From positions 72,117,756 through 72,181,755 of the forward strand of contig NC_031769.1 of the NCBI RefSeq assembly GCF_001522545.3: a stretch of 64,000 bases of DNA, given 5' to 3'. The notes beneath the pieces are model-generated. The model did not search any database and was not told the DNA's origin. It saw nothing but the letters and a program-made list of their open reading frames with translations. The DNA comes from Parus major. Its lineage: Eukaryota > Chordata > Aves > Passeriformes > Paridae. Both the position numbers and the translations under genes were made by a program. Below, piece after piece: positions 52,620-64,000 of this stretch. How positions within the stretch are numbered: position 1 is the stretch's first letter; each line of letters begins with the position of its first letter.

Positions 52620-53480
52620 GTTAGACTGTAGTTCAGAATATATAGCACATATAATCACAACTCCAGCCAAAGGGACAGTTTAAAACAGCATGGACATTTG
52701 AAAATTAATCATAGTGCTTTGCTGCTCAGCTAGATTCCTGACTTTCACAGTCAAACACAATCTGGGTACAGTTTTCAGCCCATACTGACATCTTACACAC
52801 CTGTGATGGAGCTCTTCTTGGTCTGTGTTTGCTTCCAGCAGAAACTATTAACAAGAGTTCATTTCAGCTGCTAGTTATCAACAGTTGGCAGTACTTTAAT
52901 TGTTTGACATACCAACACATACAATAATGGCATTTCTAATTTAATGGCTTTTTGTCTGCTCTCTGTAAGAACTCTCCAAGTCTTACTGAACACATTAGTA
53001 TTAAGGCAGCATGTTTGGCATTTATCTTGCTTGATGATGAACAACAGGGAAGAACACTCTGTTTTTTTTTGATAAAATCCTACAAAGCAAAATTTGAAAA
53101 GAATATTATTCAGTTGAAGAGTTTTCAAAAAGAAGTAAATAAAATATGAAGAAAGACTTGGAAACTGCCTTTGGAAGTCTTTGAAGATAAGTACTATTAT
53201 TGTCCTGAACAGCCTAAGGAAGAAGACAGAAGTTTTTATAATCTCATTTAATTATAAATTCATCAAGACAGTAATGTAGAATGGTGTCTGTAATCTCTTA
53301 ATTCATTTAACTCAGAGTCCCACCCACTAAAAATATGTAAAAATAATTAAATAAATAGATATGTTAACAGTACTGTGACAGCAAATCATAGACAATATTA
53401 ATTCTAACTACAGAACTGTAGAAGCAAGGCTGTTCTTGCATAGCAAAAATGTGTTGTCAGATAGTACACAGAATGTCAGG
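52620..53480. other. Non-coding DNA
   Basis: No gene or recognised element. Short frames only. Confidence 0.6.
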
Positions 53481-53920
53481 AACACAGAATAACTCATGCT
53501 GGAAAAGCCCTTCAGAGGCCAAACAGTCCAATTACTCCCTTGCAAAGTCATAACAAAATAATCTGATCAGAGGTCTCAGATCCAGATTTCTTGAGCACTT
53601 ACAAGGACAAAAACCACATTGTTTCTCTCAGTACCTGTTTCAGTGTTTATCCGGCATCATGACAGAGGGAAACAATACTTTTATCCTATCTGGATTTCCT
53701 GTGTTCAAGTTTCTTGCACTGGTTGTGTTCTGTCCATTCACTCTGCTCTTTCAAGTTGACTCTGTGTATCCTCTGATCCAGGTATTTACAGACAACAGTA
53801 AGATTTCCTCTTCACCTTCTCTTCCTCTGTTGAGGAGAAAATTTGCCTCAGCCATTCCACTTCCATCCTGTGCTCAGACCCCCAGACATTCCAGTGGGCT
53901 TCTGCTGTACTCACTCCATT
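53481..53920 (-). mobile_element. Old, strongly diverged CR1 copy
   Basis: CACAGAATAACTCATGCTGG then AAAAGCCCTTCAGAGGCC resembles the antisense CR1 3' end. Near 53795-53850 there is a stretch like the CR1 block around the GATTTCCTCTTCACCTTCTC and GAGGAGAAAATTTGCCTCAG region. Similarity is patchy and there are many substitutions, so this is older than the other copies. The limits are approximate. Confidence 0.5.
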
Positions 53921-56900
53921 ATATCTATCTTTTATATTTTTTTTATTTTTATTTTTGTGCTGGGAAGCCACAAAGCCTCATATTTAACAGTATGAATACC
54001 AAATAGAGGAGAAGCATAATTTCTCTGGACTTTCTGCACATAAATCCTTGATAAAAATCTCAGGATGTGACTGGTCACTTATTTTGCAAGGGCACATTTC
54101 TGTCGGCAGGTGTTGGAAGAAGAGTCAATCTTCTCACGAGAAAGAAAATTTAAGGGGCTAATTTTTTATATATGTTGTATACAAAAATCTCACTTAAAGT
54201 TAACATCCCTTCTTGTGAAAACCTGTGTAATATGACCTTAAGCAAGTAACCATCAAACATCATTAACTGATCAATATCAAATTCCTCAGAAGGTATGATG
54301 GTCATTCTTCCTGTTATTGATATCAAGCTGATCCTCCAAATACTAGAGGCATAAATGGGATCCAAGAATTCAGTAGGGAATTACTACAGAATTATAAGAA
54401 AAGTACAGTTAGACATAAAGGAATGATTTTACAGCTTGTCCACAGTTAAGGAACACAGTCACGTTAAGCCAAGAACAGTAACTAGTATTAACAAAGTAAT
54501 AATATTTGTACCCAGGAGATAAAGAGTGCACTAAATTTTAAAGTTGTGAATCGTCCTGTATAATTCAATGACAAGAGTTCTGTTCACACAACTGGAGCTC
54601 AGTTCCCCCCCAAAGATGAATCCTATGGACACAGATAAACTATTCATTTTATAGTTTCCAAACTAACAGATGTAATGCACAAAAATGTCAATATGTTAAT
54701 ATTTTTTTCTCTTTGTACACCATCTCTTTTACATTAACATAAAAGTCATCAGCATTTTATGAGTTCTTTTGCCAGCTATAGTTATCCTCTTTTGAAAAAA
54801 AGTGAATACTTTTCTTAAACTGATTCGCAGTCAGTACTGTTAGAAACCTTTTGTGTTAAATGAGGAATATTGAAGAAAGATTAGGACTTTTCTCTGAAGC
54901 TAAGATGACCCAGAGAGACTAGTCTTAATGTAGAAAATAATGATTTTTTGTAAGGGTAGCTGGGCTTCACCACGTGAATGTTTACTTTCTTGAAAAAACC
55001 CTGCTGCTCTCTGTATTTCAGAGAAATAACCATACGGAATTAACTTGCTGAATAAACAACTAGTTTGTAGGTTCTCTTTCCTAAATTATTTTTTATTCTA
55101 AATACGGGAAAAGAACACAAACAGGAACAAAAGTTTTTCACTTCCAAATGTGTGGATCATCCATATCTTATCAGAGTGGTTTAACCATGCGTTCCTTCTA
55201 CCTTAAAATAAAATTGTTTACTGTTGTATCATAGACATGCCACCAAAAAAATAGTAAATGGAAACATTTTCTGGTAGTCTTAGGTCTTTCTGGTATTTTA
55301 TCTCATTTTTTTTATGTCCGGAGTCAAGGTGTAAAGTCTTTATGAGGTTTTGAAAGCATCAGCAGTCCCAGCCCATACATTAAGATATATCTTGCTGTAA
55401 GCTTGGTAATAGAACAAAATTCAGGTTTATAATTACATTCAAGGCCTTTCAAGCTAAATGCAGATCAAGATTGAAAATGAACAACAAATACATAAATTGT
55501 AATCAGCAGACATCAATCTGATAGATTTTAAAAGTAAAGACAGTTTGAGGTACAAGGAATGCAGAGCTATTGTAGCAAATGAATAGAAGTCACTTGGTGA
55601 AAGAGATAGGATTGGATTGGATTGCTGCAGGACCCAAATAGGAAAAACTGCATTTGGCATGGTCAAAGTAAAAGATGTTAGAATGGGAGACAACATTTTT
55701 GAGAAACATGTGAAGGGTTAGGAAGGGCTTTGTCTTTGTTACCTTCTGAAAAAACACCTCTGAGCCTTTGGTCAAAACTAATGTCTCACACAGAGAACAA
55801 GCTTGGTTTTCAGGCTTTCCTAATAAACTGTACTGACCTGTTAGAAAGGTGGCTGGGAAAAAAGTAGGTAACATGTAAACCATGGAAAAGTAACAGAAGT
55901 TTTCATTCATATTGAGTATGATCTCTTGGGTAGATGCTCTGGAGATGTCACAGAGGAAGATGGAGATGTCCTTCAGTGAGAGGACAGGTTAGGGACAATG
56001 GCATAGACTGGCGAAATAACGTATGATCCTTTAGTCCGACTTGTATCTTCTATTTTGCTCTTCACTGATGCTGCTTACTTGAGGCTTGTCACTTGAGGCA
56101 AATTTTAATGATACTAAAAGTTCTTTCAAGGTCTGAAAATGTCCTTTGTCTTCCATTTCCCTACTGCAACAAGATGCTATATTTTGAAAACATGATACTC
56201 CATGTCCTTAACGTTTTGTGGTTGTGAGTAATGTTGTTGGAAAATAAATTAACTACAGTACAGGGTATGACTCACAGTATAACTTTTGTGGGGTGTTTCA
56301 ATATTTTTCCCCATCCCTAATGTAATATTCATTTAAATCCACAGATAAAAATGTGTTCTGTTATACTGAATTTAAGAAAAAAGCATTTAGGTAAGACAGT
56401 TTATAGCAGTGTACTAAGATTTTAAAAAGTCATGTATATATGACAGAAGGGATAATAACAATGTCAATGCTGAGGACTTTTCATAACAACTTCTGGCAGC
56501 CATCTCTGTTATCAAAGGTAAAAGAATCCCGTTCAAGGACTTATAAGTAATTTATGACAGCAATTCAACTCTATTCTAAGAAAAAAGAAAGCCCTTGACA
56601 TGAACTTCTCATTTGTATGTTATAAAAAAATAATTTAATATTTCATGTAAAATATAAAGTTAAGTCAACTCAATATTAAATTTTCCACAATGTTTTCTAT
56701 ATAATTGTAACAATATATATTTTTTTCATTATTTCATGCCTTTATTTATGTATTTGGAATTTTACAATGAAATACAAAGTCTTCACCGAATACTACAATA
56801 TTTACTCATGTGAGAATGCTACAGGTAACATATTAATACAAAAAGAAGGTACTGTCCTTGATAGTAGGCTACATTCTTATCCAATATTCTTTCTTTGTTT

Positions 56901-59900
56901 AGTTGGAGAATTTTTAAAATATTTTTAGGAGAAGATATACTGAAAAACACCTGGAAAAGAAGATATTTTACACAAGTTTCTCAGCAAGAAATCTTAAGCA
57001 CAACAAGATGCTATGAATAAAGAGGTAAAAGAGTATACATTAATTAATGTTTCAATTCTGTCTTATTAATAAGAGGTGAAAGGAGCATATTACGCTACTA
57101 GATGAAGTTTCAAATTTTTGCTGTATAATTTGATTTCTTAGAGATCCATATAAGAAAATTGAAATTATAAGTGACAGAAGTTTTTTTTTTTTTACTGTTT
57201 CCTCTGCATACACAGATCAAAGAAAGCTGGATAGATATTTGTAGTATTTGGCATCTTAATAAAAACTCAGAATATTTGTATTATTTAATCAAATTCTGAG
57301 TTCCGCTAGTATTTTAACCACCAAAATTAGCAATTTATATCTCCAAGTAAATGTAAATTTTAACTGAAAATTAAATAGAAAAATATAGACATGTCACAAA
57401 TAAATAGATGAATATATTAGAGAGCAACGTCAGTAAAATTGCTTCAGTTTATGTTTTGTCAGCATGCCCCTTTTCAGAGGCATATAACATAGCAAAAAAA
57501 TTTAATCAGAGAGCTTTCAAACCAGTCAGATAAGGAACACCTGGATTTTGTTTTTCTGGCAATTAAAAGTATTGAACTGTAAAAAGTTTTCATTTATCAA
57601 AATAAAGTTATACAAAGAAGTATTTCATGTACAACAGTAAAAATTTAATATTATTCTTTTTAAGAAACCAACTGAAAGCAAACAGGGATACATTTTGGAG
57701 TTTACTTTCAGTGTTTTTGTTATGCGAATGTGAAACAATAACGTGTTGAGGAAAAGATAGCTCAATAAACAAGAATGCAAAAATCACTGTTAAGTTCTTT
57801 CTATTTTCTAGAAGCCGCAACATTTTGAAGTGCTTTACAGAAAGAAAAAAGTTGAGATTCCTGGCCTAGAGAATTATGAATATTTTTTTCATCTTTATAT
57901 AAGAATCACTGATCAGGGGAAAGACTGGAAGAAAAAAGTTTTATAAAAGTCAAATGTTGAGTTAGCATAGTGATAGCATGGGCACAACTATTCATTATTT
58001 TGTGTTTGTTTGTTTTTGTTATAGCTTGTCTTCCAGAGTGAGCTTTAGGGCAATTGTCATTTTTATTAAGAAAATACCCTTGAGGAAGTTTATTTGAAAT
58101 TGCTATCATCAAATATGGTCTTATGCTTTGAAGTTTTTATCACAGTTTTCAGTCTTGTAAAGTTCAGGTCTCCAAGGATGTCGAAAAGATTCTTACATGT
58201 AGTGTAGGCAGGAACTAGATTCTGTAAGTGTTTATGCAGATCTCTGCTGTCTTTCAAGAAGGTAACTAAAGTAATATGTCATTGGATTACTTTGCAAATT
58301 TAGTTTTGTGGGATAGAAAGTAACAGAAAGCAAACTTTTATTTGAAAATTATTTGGTGAGTTTTTAGGATAAGAGATGATATTTTTTACCAATTATAAAA
58401 TTTATTAATTCAAACTGTAAGCATGAATAGAATCTTTGCTCCATTATAATCATCTCAAAGTATATCTATATATAATTTTCTGCCCTGTTACATTATTTCC
58501 TCATGTGCGGTCAATGCAATTTGCAATGATATCAACTGCAAAACTTCTTCCTGAGTTTGAATCTGGTGGGCTGGGATCACTAACATTGGCAGGGGACTTA
58601 GCCACAACTCCTTCAGTGGCGGACACTATTGTCACCCTTTGTTCCATCAGCAAAAGGCACCATGTGACATACCTTCAGCGTCTCTTTTACCATGCAGTAT
58701 CAAATAAACTATATTACTCAGGTCAGTAGAAGATGAAATGTTAGTCTTGTTAAGGGTATCACTTTTTTCAGTTTAAGTAAGAGGTGACTGAAGTTTAACT
58801 TCATTTAAATTCAGATCACATGCCATTCCTTCTCTTCTGAACAAATGATGTTATCATTAGTTGGAAAGGTAGAATTGGAGGAGTGGGGAAATTTTTAACA
58901 GATTTCACCCAATTCCTCTTGACTGTTTAAACAATGCTTATTAATTCTTTGTCAGTCTGGAACTATATTAGAGAGCATAAATGCCTTAGAACAGCAGTTT
59001 GGCAAAATCTCCTTAAGATTTCTGACTCTATTGCTCCAATGCAGTTATTGCTAAAATTTCATAATTCAGATGCAGGATTATAACAACTGACTATAGAAGG
59101 AGGAAAAGAAAAAAAATACCAAGGAACAAACTTTACGCAGTGAGAAATTATCCTTTGTGCTGAGCACATTACCTATTCATTTAAACATCAACTTTCATGT
59201 TTTTTGAAACAAGAAACATTCACACTGGTCTGTGATGGCTTCTTTGATAAATAAAGAATAATGAACAATAAAGAACAATGCACTTAAGTAGATGGACATT
59301 AGGAAGCAAAACTTAAAAAATGCAGGAAATTATATATGTAAACTTGAAGATAAATAAAAAGCTTTTTTACAGCAGAAAATTCATTAATTAACAAAACAAA
59401 CATGACAATAATAGAATGAGCAAAATAAAAATGTCAAGGGAAAAAAGAAATTTTTCATTTCTTCCTTTTTTTCACTAGGCACAAATGAATTTCTGGCTAA
59501 CAAGAAAATATAGTCTCACATGTGCTTTTAATTTACAGATTATTATATTTAGGGTTAAATCTACTTCTTCATTTTGGTAAAATTCATATTTTTTCTGTGT
59601 GCACTTAGCATGTGAGGAAGAAAATAACAATAGTTTCTGCCTCCTCTTAGTATCAGTGAAGATTCTCTTCAAGGTTTCCTTTGAAATACATTCTTTTTGG
59701 AATATAATGCTGAAATACATTGCTTTTTTTTTTTTTCTAAGAAGCCCAAATCTCTGACTGAAGTACTGAATGTTTTACCTTGGGAGGAATATAGATTGTC
59801 TTGACATTTGACTATATTATTTTCTTCTACAGATGAATGAACTATTATAACATCTTCTACCTAGTAAATGACAAGCTGACATTTTCTTTTTGATAAGTAC

Positions 59901-60917
59901 AAACACATATTTTCTAATAACTATTTAGGTATAGAACTGTTTGTTTTCGAAATCTTATTGTTTCTTGTAGCTACCATCTTAGACATTTCACTTAGAAGGA
60001 ATTAACTTCTGAGAATTACTCCCCCTAGAACTAGTAAGAGTAAAACAAAGTAATCCAGGAAGTTTTTTTCTCAGTCGAGTCCTGATGAAGAAGAAGGCAA
60101 GGCAGTAAGTAGAAAGAAATTATTTGTTTACTTAACATATTGAGACATAGAGTGAGAGGTATTCCTGCACATTCTTTAGATGCTTTAAGAAGATTAAAAG
60201 TCTTGAGTGTTTCTTTCCTTCCTGTTTAAATATTGCTTGTCTTTTTAATTTCCAAGGTTTCTGTTAAAGTTCCATCTACATAAAATCAGTTGTCAGCAAG
60301 AAACTCACTTAAACCTTTGAGTCTGTCCTTAAATTCCACACGTTTCCAAATGTTGCAGTATGGCAGAAACATACTATTATCATAGTATGTTTCAAACTCT
60401 TCATAGTTTCTGCAGTATCTGGGCATAGCAAACTTAAACAAAGATGAAGATATAACATTAATTGTGACTGGGCTAACTCAGGGTGTAAATGTCAAACCCT
60501 AGGTCTTTTCAAAAGTAGTTGTATGTCAGTAGCTTCTATTACTGGGTTTCTGGAGCAGAACATCAAAAATCAATTACCACTAAAAAGTCACATACATAGC
60601 ATCATATTATTGAACTTCTTTATATTTTTTTACAATACCCAGTTACAGGAACAAGCCAAATGTAACCAAGCTGCATCTGGACACTTGAGAGCATCCAAGA
60701 ATACACTGATATTGATTGTCTATTCTGGTCTGTCCTCCCATGCTCCATGCTTTCTCTGTGTTCCTCTCATGCTTCCTTTCCCTCAGCCATTGCTGTTATC
60801 TTTTTCAGTCATGCTTTCATTGATCTCAAGTTCTTTTATCTATAGCCTCTCTGATGAAATCTGATGAATTCTCTCTGATGAAATTTACATCATACCAGTC
60901 ATTTTGTTCTTCCTTGC
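53921..60917. other. Unique AT-rich non-coding DNA
   Basis: Almost 7 kb without a recognised gene or transposable element. Frames reach 113 codons (60523-60864, plus) with no known resemblance. A 24-base tandem repeat of a CTCTCTGATGAAAT unit lies at 60847-60884. The stretch at 58500-58690 is less AT-rich than its surroundings, has an open frame (58436-58729, plus) and stays unexplained. Confidence 0.55.
60847..60884. repeat. Short tandem repeat, 24-base period
   Basis: CTCTCTGATGAAAT occurs at 60847-60860 and again at 60871-60884, with an extra CTGATGAA between them. Local slippage just upstream of the LTR at 60918. Confidence 0.85.
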
Positions 60918-61357
60918 TGTCCTGTTTCAGGCTAGACAGGGTTAATTTTTGCAGTATCTAATGCCCCTAAGGAAGGGGCATGGCTAGGATGCTGAGGTTA
61001 TTCTATACCACTTCACATAATTTCCAGGATGTGGAAGTAAAGGGATTATTTCCCATGGAGATGGGGCTCCTTTGGGTTGATGAAACCTGGTGGAGGGATC
61101 TGCCCAGTATTGCCTATAGTTGAGGGGTTCCTTGTACCTTCTGTTAATAATATTGTTGCTATTACTGTTCATTTCATTATTTCATAGCTGTTTCCAGCAA
61201 ATTTTTCTTATCTCAACTTGGGATCTTTGCCTTTTGTGCCTCCAATTCTCCTCTTCAGCCCCCAGCACAGGGAATGGACAGGGAAAATGAGAGTGAGGGA
61301 GTGACTCATAGTCTGTAAGTGGACTGAATTGAGGACTACCATTTCTAAACCATGACA
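60918..61357 (+). mobile_element. Solo ERV LTR, plus orientation
   Basis: About 440 bases starting TGTCCTGTTTCAGGC, followed by AGGGTTAATTTT, and ending TAAACCATGACA. This is the TGTCCTGG...CCAGGACA type of avian LTR with a few changes. The region near 61140-61240 has alternating ATT-rich R sequence followed by a CTTATCTCAAC-type block that I recognise from this family. Flanking bases CTTGC (60913-60917) and CTAGC (61358-61362) fit a five-base target duplication with one mismatch. There is no TATA box as clear as in the 47703 LTR, and no internal region. Confidence 0.8.
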
Positions 61358-61480
61358 CTAGCCAAATCACAAAATAAAAGCTTTAATGCCTTTAAAGAAA
61401 AAGAAGAAGAGAAAAACAATGCCTATAAGTTACAGTTCTTGGATTGTCAGACAGGAAATACATCAAAACCTGAACATTTC
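61358..61480. other. Short spacer between LTR and CR1
   Basis: About 120 bases of A-rich unique sequence. Nothing recognised. Confidence 0.6.
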
Positions 61481-61505
61481 AACAGAATTCAACAGAATTC
61501 AAAAG
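61481..61505 (-). repeat. CR1 3'-tail repeat, variant unit
   Basis: Two copies of an eleven-base unit (CAACAGAATTC) plus a partial third mark the 3' end of the CR1. CR1 copies usually end in ATTCTATG-type repeats; this unit differs and probably arose during reverse transcription or by slippage. Confidence 0.7.
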
Positions 61506-61802
61506 AATGACTAGGTTAGAAGAGACCTCCAAGTTCATCAGGTCCAACCCATGCCCTAATACCTCAACTAAACCATGGCACCGAGTCATCATCCAGACTT
61601 TTTTTAAACACATCCAGGGATGGTGACTCCAGCACATCCCTGGGCAGACCATTCCAATACCTTATCACCTTTCCGTAAAAAACTTTTTCCTAATATACAA
61701 CCAATATTTCTCTTGGCACAGCTTGAGACTGTGTCCTCTCGTTCTTTCAGTTCCTGCCTGGAGAAAGAGACCAACCCCACCTGACCACAGCCACCTTACA
61801 GG

Positions 61803-61855
61803 TGTGGGTGTCACATTGGCTCCCAGTCATCTGGAACTTCACCAGTGAATCAGGT
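61803..61855 (-). repeat. RT-derived insertion in the CR1 3' region
   Basis: Positions 61806-61848 match 62906-62948 in 41 of 43 bases, in the same orientation and exactly 1,100 bases apart. The source segment codes for the GEVPDDWET-like stretch of CR1 ORF2. On either side the normal CR1 3' sequence continues (CACCTTACAGG before, GAGGTTGTAGGAAATGATAA after), so about 53 bases are extra here. The CR1 copy at 48694 does not have it. Confidence 0.9.
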
Positions 61856-62141
61856 GAGGTTGTAGGAAATGATAAGGTCACCTCTGAGTCTCCTTTTCTC
61901 CAGGCTAAACAACCCCAGCTCCCTCAGCTGTTCCTCACAGAGTTTGTGTTCCATGCCCCTCACCAGCCTTGTTGCCTCCTCTGGATGTGCTCAAGAGTCT
62001 CAAAGTCCTTCCCAAACTGAGGGCCCAGAACTGGACACAGCACTCCAGGTGTGGCCTCACCAGTGCCCAGTACAGTACAATGACCTCCCTGCTCCTGCTG
62101 GCCACACCATTCCTGATCCAGGCCAGGAGCCATTGGCCTTC

Positions 62142-62372
62142 TTAGCCACCAGGGCACAGGGCTGGCTCATGTTCAGCTGCTGTCACCAGCACCCCCAGGT
62201 CCCTTTCTGCCCTGTCCAGCCATACCATCCCCAGCCTAGGATGTTGCAGGGAGTTATTGTGGCCAAAATGCAGGACTTGGAACTTGGACCTATTAAACTT
62301 CATCCCATTAGACTCTGCCCATCCATCCAACTGTTCCAGGTCTCTCTGCAGAGCCCTCCTACCTTCCAACAA
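62142..62372 (-). pseudogene. CR1 ORF2 fragment after the RT active site
   Basis: The minus-strand peptide includes [30 protein letters not shown] and RAERDLGVLV, the blocks that follow the RT active site in CR1. It then runs into a frameshift (PALCPGG and stop) within the stretch that should continue in ORF2. It overlaps the preceding fragment in another frame, which marks an indel near 62350. Confidence 0.88.
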
Positions 62373-62689
62373 ATCAACACTCCCAGCTTACTGTTGTCTG
62401 CAAATTTACTAATGAAGGATTCAATTCCCTCATCCATGTCATCAATACAAATATTGAACAGAGCAGGCCCCAGCACAGACCCCTGAGGAGCACCACTGGT
62501 GACTGGCTGCCAGCTGGATGCAGCACCATTCACCACCACTCTCTGGGCCTGGCCACCCAGCCAGTTCTTAACCCAGCACAGAGTGCTCCTGTCCAAGCCA
62601 AAGGCTGCCAGCTTTTCCAGGAGTGTGCTGTGGGATACAGTGTCAAAGGCTGAAGTCCAAATAGACAACATCCACAGCCTTTCCCACAT
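62300..62689 (-). pseudogene. CR1 ORF2 reverse-transcriptase fragment with altered active-site box
   Basis: The peptide starts shortly before the frameshift, then reads [52 protein letters not shown] and [15 protein letters not shown]. These are the RT blocks with the conserved PQGSVLGP turn. The catalytic FADD box reads FADN here (codons near 62394-62402), so the third catalytic aspartate position is asparagine and the enzyme would be inactive even in frame. Confidence 0.93.
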
Positions 62690-62993
62690 CCACCAGGTGG
62701 GTCACCTGGTCATAAAAGGAGATCAGGTTGGTCAGACATGACCTGCCCCTCCTAAACCCATGCTGGCTGGGTCTGATACCCTGGCCATTCTGTAAGTGCT
62801 GCATGATGACACTCAGTATAAACTGCTCCATTACCTTACCAGGTACTGAGGTCAGGCTGACTGGTCTATAATTACCAAGATTCCCTTCCCACCCTTTTTG
62901 TGAATGGGTGTCACATTGTCTCCCAGTCATCTGGAACCTCACCAGTGAGCCTGGATTCTTGGTAAATGATGGAGAGCAGCTTTGCAAGCTCAT
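62643..62993 (-). pseudogene. CR1 ORF2 reverse-transcriptase N-terminal fragment
   Basis: The peptide has NYRPVSLTSVPGKVMEQFI, SQHGFRRGRSCLTNLISFY and VVYLDFSL then a stop. The SKAFD codons are broken: compared with the copy near 49800, five bases are missing, at about 62650. That shifts the frame and ends the peptide. The first catalytic aspartate (YLDF) is still present. Confidence 0.92.
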
Positions 62994-63456
62994 CTGCCAG
63001 CTCCCTCATCACCCTGGGATGGATCCCATCTGGTCCCATAGATTTATGAACATCCAAGTGGCTCAGCAGTTCTCTGACTTCCTCCTCCTGGATAACAGGG
63101 GGACCATTCTGCTCCCTGAAACCATCTACCAACCCAGGAGGATAGTTGTCCTGAGGACAAGCTGTCTTCCCATTAAAGACTGAGGCAAAGGTGTTAAGCA
63201 CCACTGCCTTCTCCTTATCTCCAACTATTAAGTTCCCTCCCTCATCCAATAAATAACAAAGGTTGGTCATACCCTTCCTTTTGCCATTAATATATTTGTA
63301 AAAACATTTTTTATTATGCTTTACAAAAGTTTCCAATTTAAGTTCAAACTGAGCTTTGGCCTCCCTAACTTTTTCCCTACATACTCTAGCAGCCCCCTTT
63401 AAATACTTCCTGAGAGACCTGACCCTCCTTCCAAAGATGATACATCCTCCTTTCAT
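62911..63456 (-). pseudogene. CR1 ORF2 fragment between endonuclease and RT
   Basis: A 181-residue frame with REKVREAKAQFELKLETFV, KKCFYKYINGKRKGM, VLNTFASVFNGK, HKSMGPDGIHPRVMRELAD and TGEVPDDWETM. These are the linker and the first RT blocks of CR1 (KSMGPDGIHPRVLRELAD type). It leaves the frame after DDWETM, where the next fragment begins in another frame. It is the longest surviving piece of ORF2 in the window. Confidence 0.93.
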
Positions 63457-63699
63457 TCCTAAGTTCCTTCAAAACTTAGCTGCCATCCAGGTTGGACATT
63501 TGCCTTGCCAACTTGTGTTTTAGCACACAGGAACAGTCTTTTCCTGTGCCCTCAAGATCCCTATTTTGAGACATGTCCACCTTTCCTGAACTCCTTTGTT
63601 TTTAAGGGCTACTTCCCAAGGAACTCTGAATAAGTTTCCTAAATAGGCCAAAGTCTACCCTCTAGAAGTCCTGTGTAAATGTCTTATTGATGTTCCTCC

Positions 63700-64000
63700 T
63701 GCTTTCACCAGATATCAAGAACTCTATAATTTCATGATCACTGTGCCCCAAGCGGCCTCCAACCACCACATCTCCCACCAGAGATTTTCAAACAACAGAT
63801 CTAATATAGTCCCTTCCCTGATGGGTTCACTCACCAGCTGCGACAAAAAGTTGTCCTCCACACACTCTAAGAACTTCCTGGACAGCCTCTTTTCTGTTGT
63901 ATTAAGTTCCCAGCAGATGTCTGGCAGGTTGAAGTCACCTACAAGAACAAGGGCTGATGATCCTGAGACATTCTTCAGCTGCTTATAGAATAAGTTGTCC
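63700..64000 (-). pseudogene. CR1 ORF2 endonuclease C-terminal remains
   Basis: The minus strand reads VLVGDFNLPDICWELNTT (GDFNLPD at 63939-63919) and later, in a different frame, a GHSDHEIIEF stretch near 63748-63722. GDFN and SDH are conserved catalytic blocks of the apurinic-type endonuclease that nicks the target for CR1. A frameshift separates them. The N-terminal part lies beyond the window. Confidence 0.88.

Larger units (their letters stand above)
61481..64000 (-). mobile_element. CR1 LINE, at least 2.5 kb, continues past the window end
   Basis: The longest CR1 here. It is antisense, with its 3' tail at the left: CAACAGAATTCAACAGAATT, a variant of the usual CR1 end repeat, next to GGTTAGAAGAGACCTCC. 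It runs through the 3' untranslated region, the end of ORF2, the reverse transcriptase (about 62300-63200) and the end of the endonuclease (GDFNLPD at 63939-63919 on the minus strand). ORF2 is broken by several frameshifts and by stops, so it cannot move by itself. Between about 61803 and 61855 it has an insertion that copies part of its own RT region. The 5' end lies outside the window. Confidence 0.97.

Noticed and set aside
60061..60110. GAGTCCTGATGAAGAAGAAG, similar to the CAGTCCTGTTGAGGAAGG of an LTR U5
   Set aside because: The similarity is about 15 bases and does not continue into the rest of U5.
61869..62486. Open frame of 205 codons on the plus strand
   Set aside because: It runs antisense through CR1 ORF2. 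The minus strand here encodes recognisable reverse transcriptase, so this frame is a shadow.
1..64000. Possible operons, CRISPR arrays, ribosome binding sites or other bacterial features
   Set aside because: The sequence is plainly vertebrate. No spaced repeat array and no dense coding exist.

Overview
The window is vertebrate nuclear DNA from a bird, and almost certainly non-coding. The evidence for a bird is a set of CR1 LINE copies, mostly 5'-truncated, with the usual CR1 3' tail (variants of ATTCTATG), together with several LTR families that I recognise from avian genomes. Assignment to a passerine is a weak inference from the LTR families. The sequence is AT-rich, CpG-poor and full of short stop-interrupted frames. 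I found no exon, host gene, tRNA, rRNA or CpG island. The only recognisable protein-coding material is decayed CR1 ORF2 (endonuclease and reverse transcriptase) in two copies.

Layout. 1-4150 is unique AT-rich DNA. 4151-4330 is an LTR fragment (-), and 4864-4984 a CR1 3' end (+). 7131-8017 is a long ERV LTR (+) followed by a tRNA-Phe-type primer-binding site at 8024 and a short stretch of possible leader; 8345-8431 looks like the start of another LTR (-). 10955-11335 is an LTR (+). 12056-12338 is a shortened, inverted copy of the 7131 LTR. 12339-21664 is repeat-poor. 21665-22016 holds a solo LTR (-). 25266-25593 is a CR1 3' end (+). 27432-28402 is an LTR-type insertion that contains the assembly gap (27551-28305). 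28408-39320 is repeat-poor. 39321-39364 is a short CR1 tail, and 41156-41717 an LTR (-).

The right end is dense in repeats. 47651-48503 is a CR1 (-) split by a complete solo LTR (47703-48154). 48694-50133 is a CR1 (-) with reverse-transcriptase remains. 51490-51728 is an A/C-rich tract. 52051-52619 is a CR1 (+) with an expanded CTCTG repeat inside it. 53481-53920 is an old CR1 (-). 60918-61357 is an LTR (+). 61481 to the window end is a CR1 (-) of at least 2.5 kb that keeps endonuclease and reverse-transcriptase motifs but is broken.

There is no gene system here to describe. What can be read is insertion history: nested elements, target-site duplications, inverted copies of one LTR family, and one CR1 that carries a second copy of part of its own reverse-transcriptase region near its 3' end. 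I saw no evidence of a new functional system.
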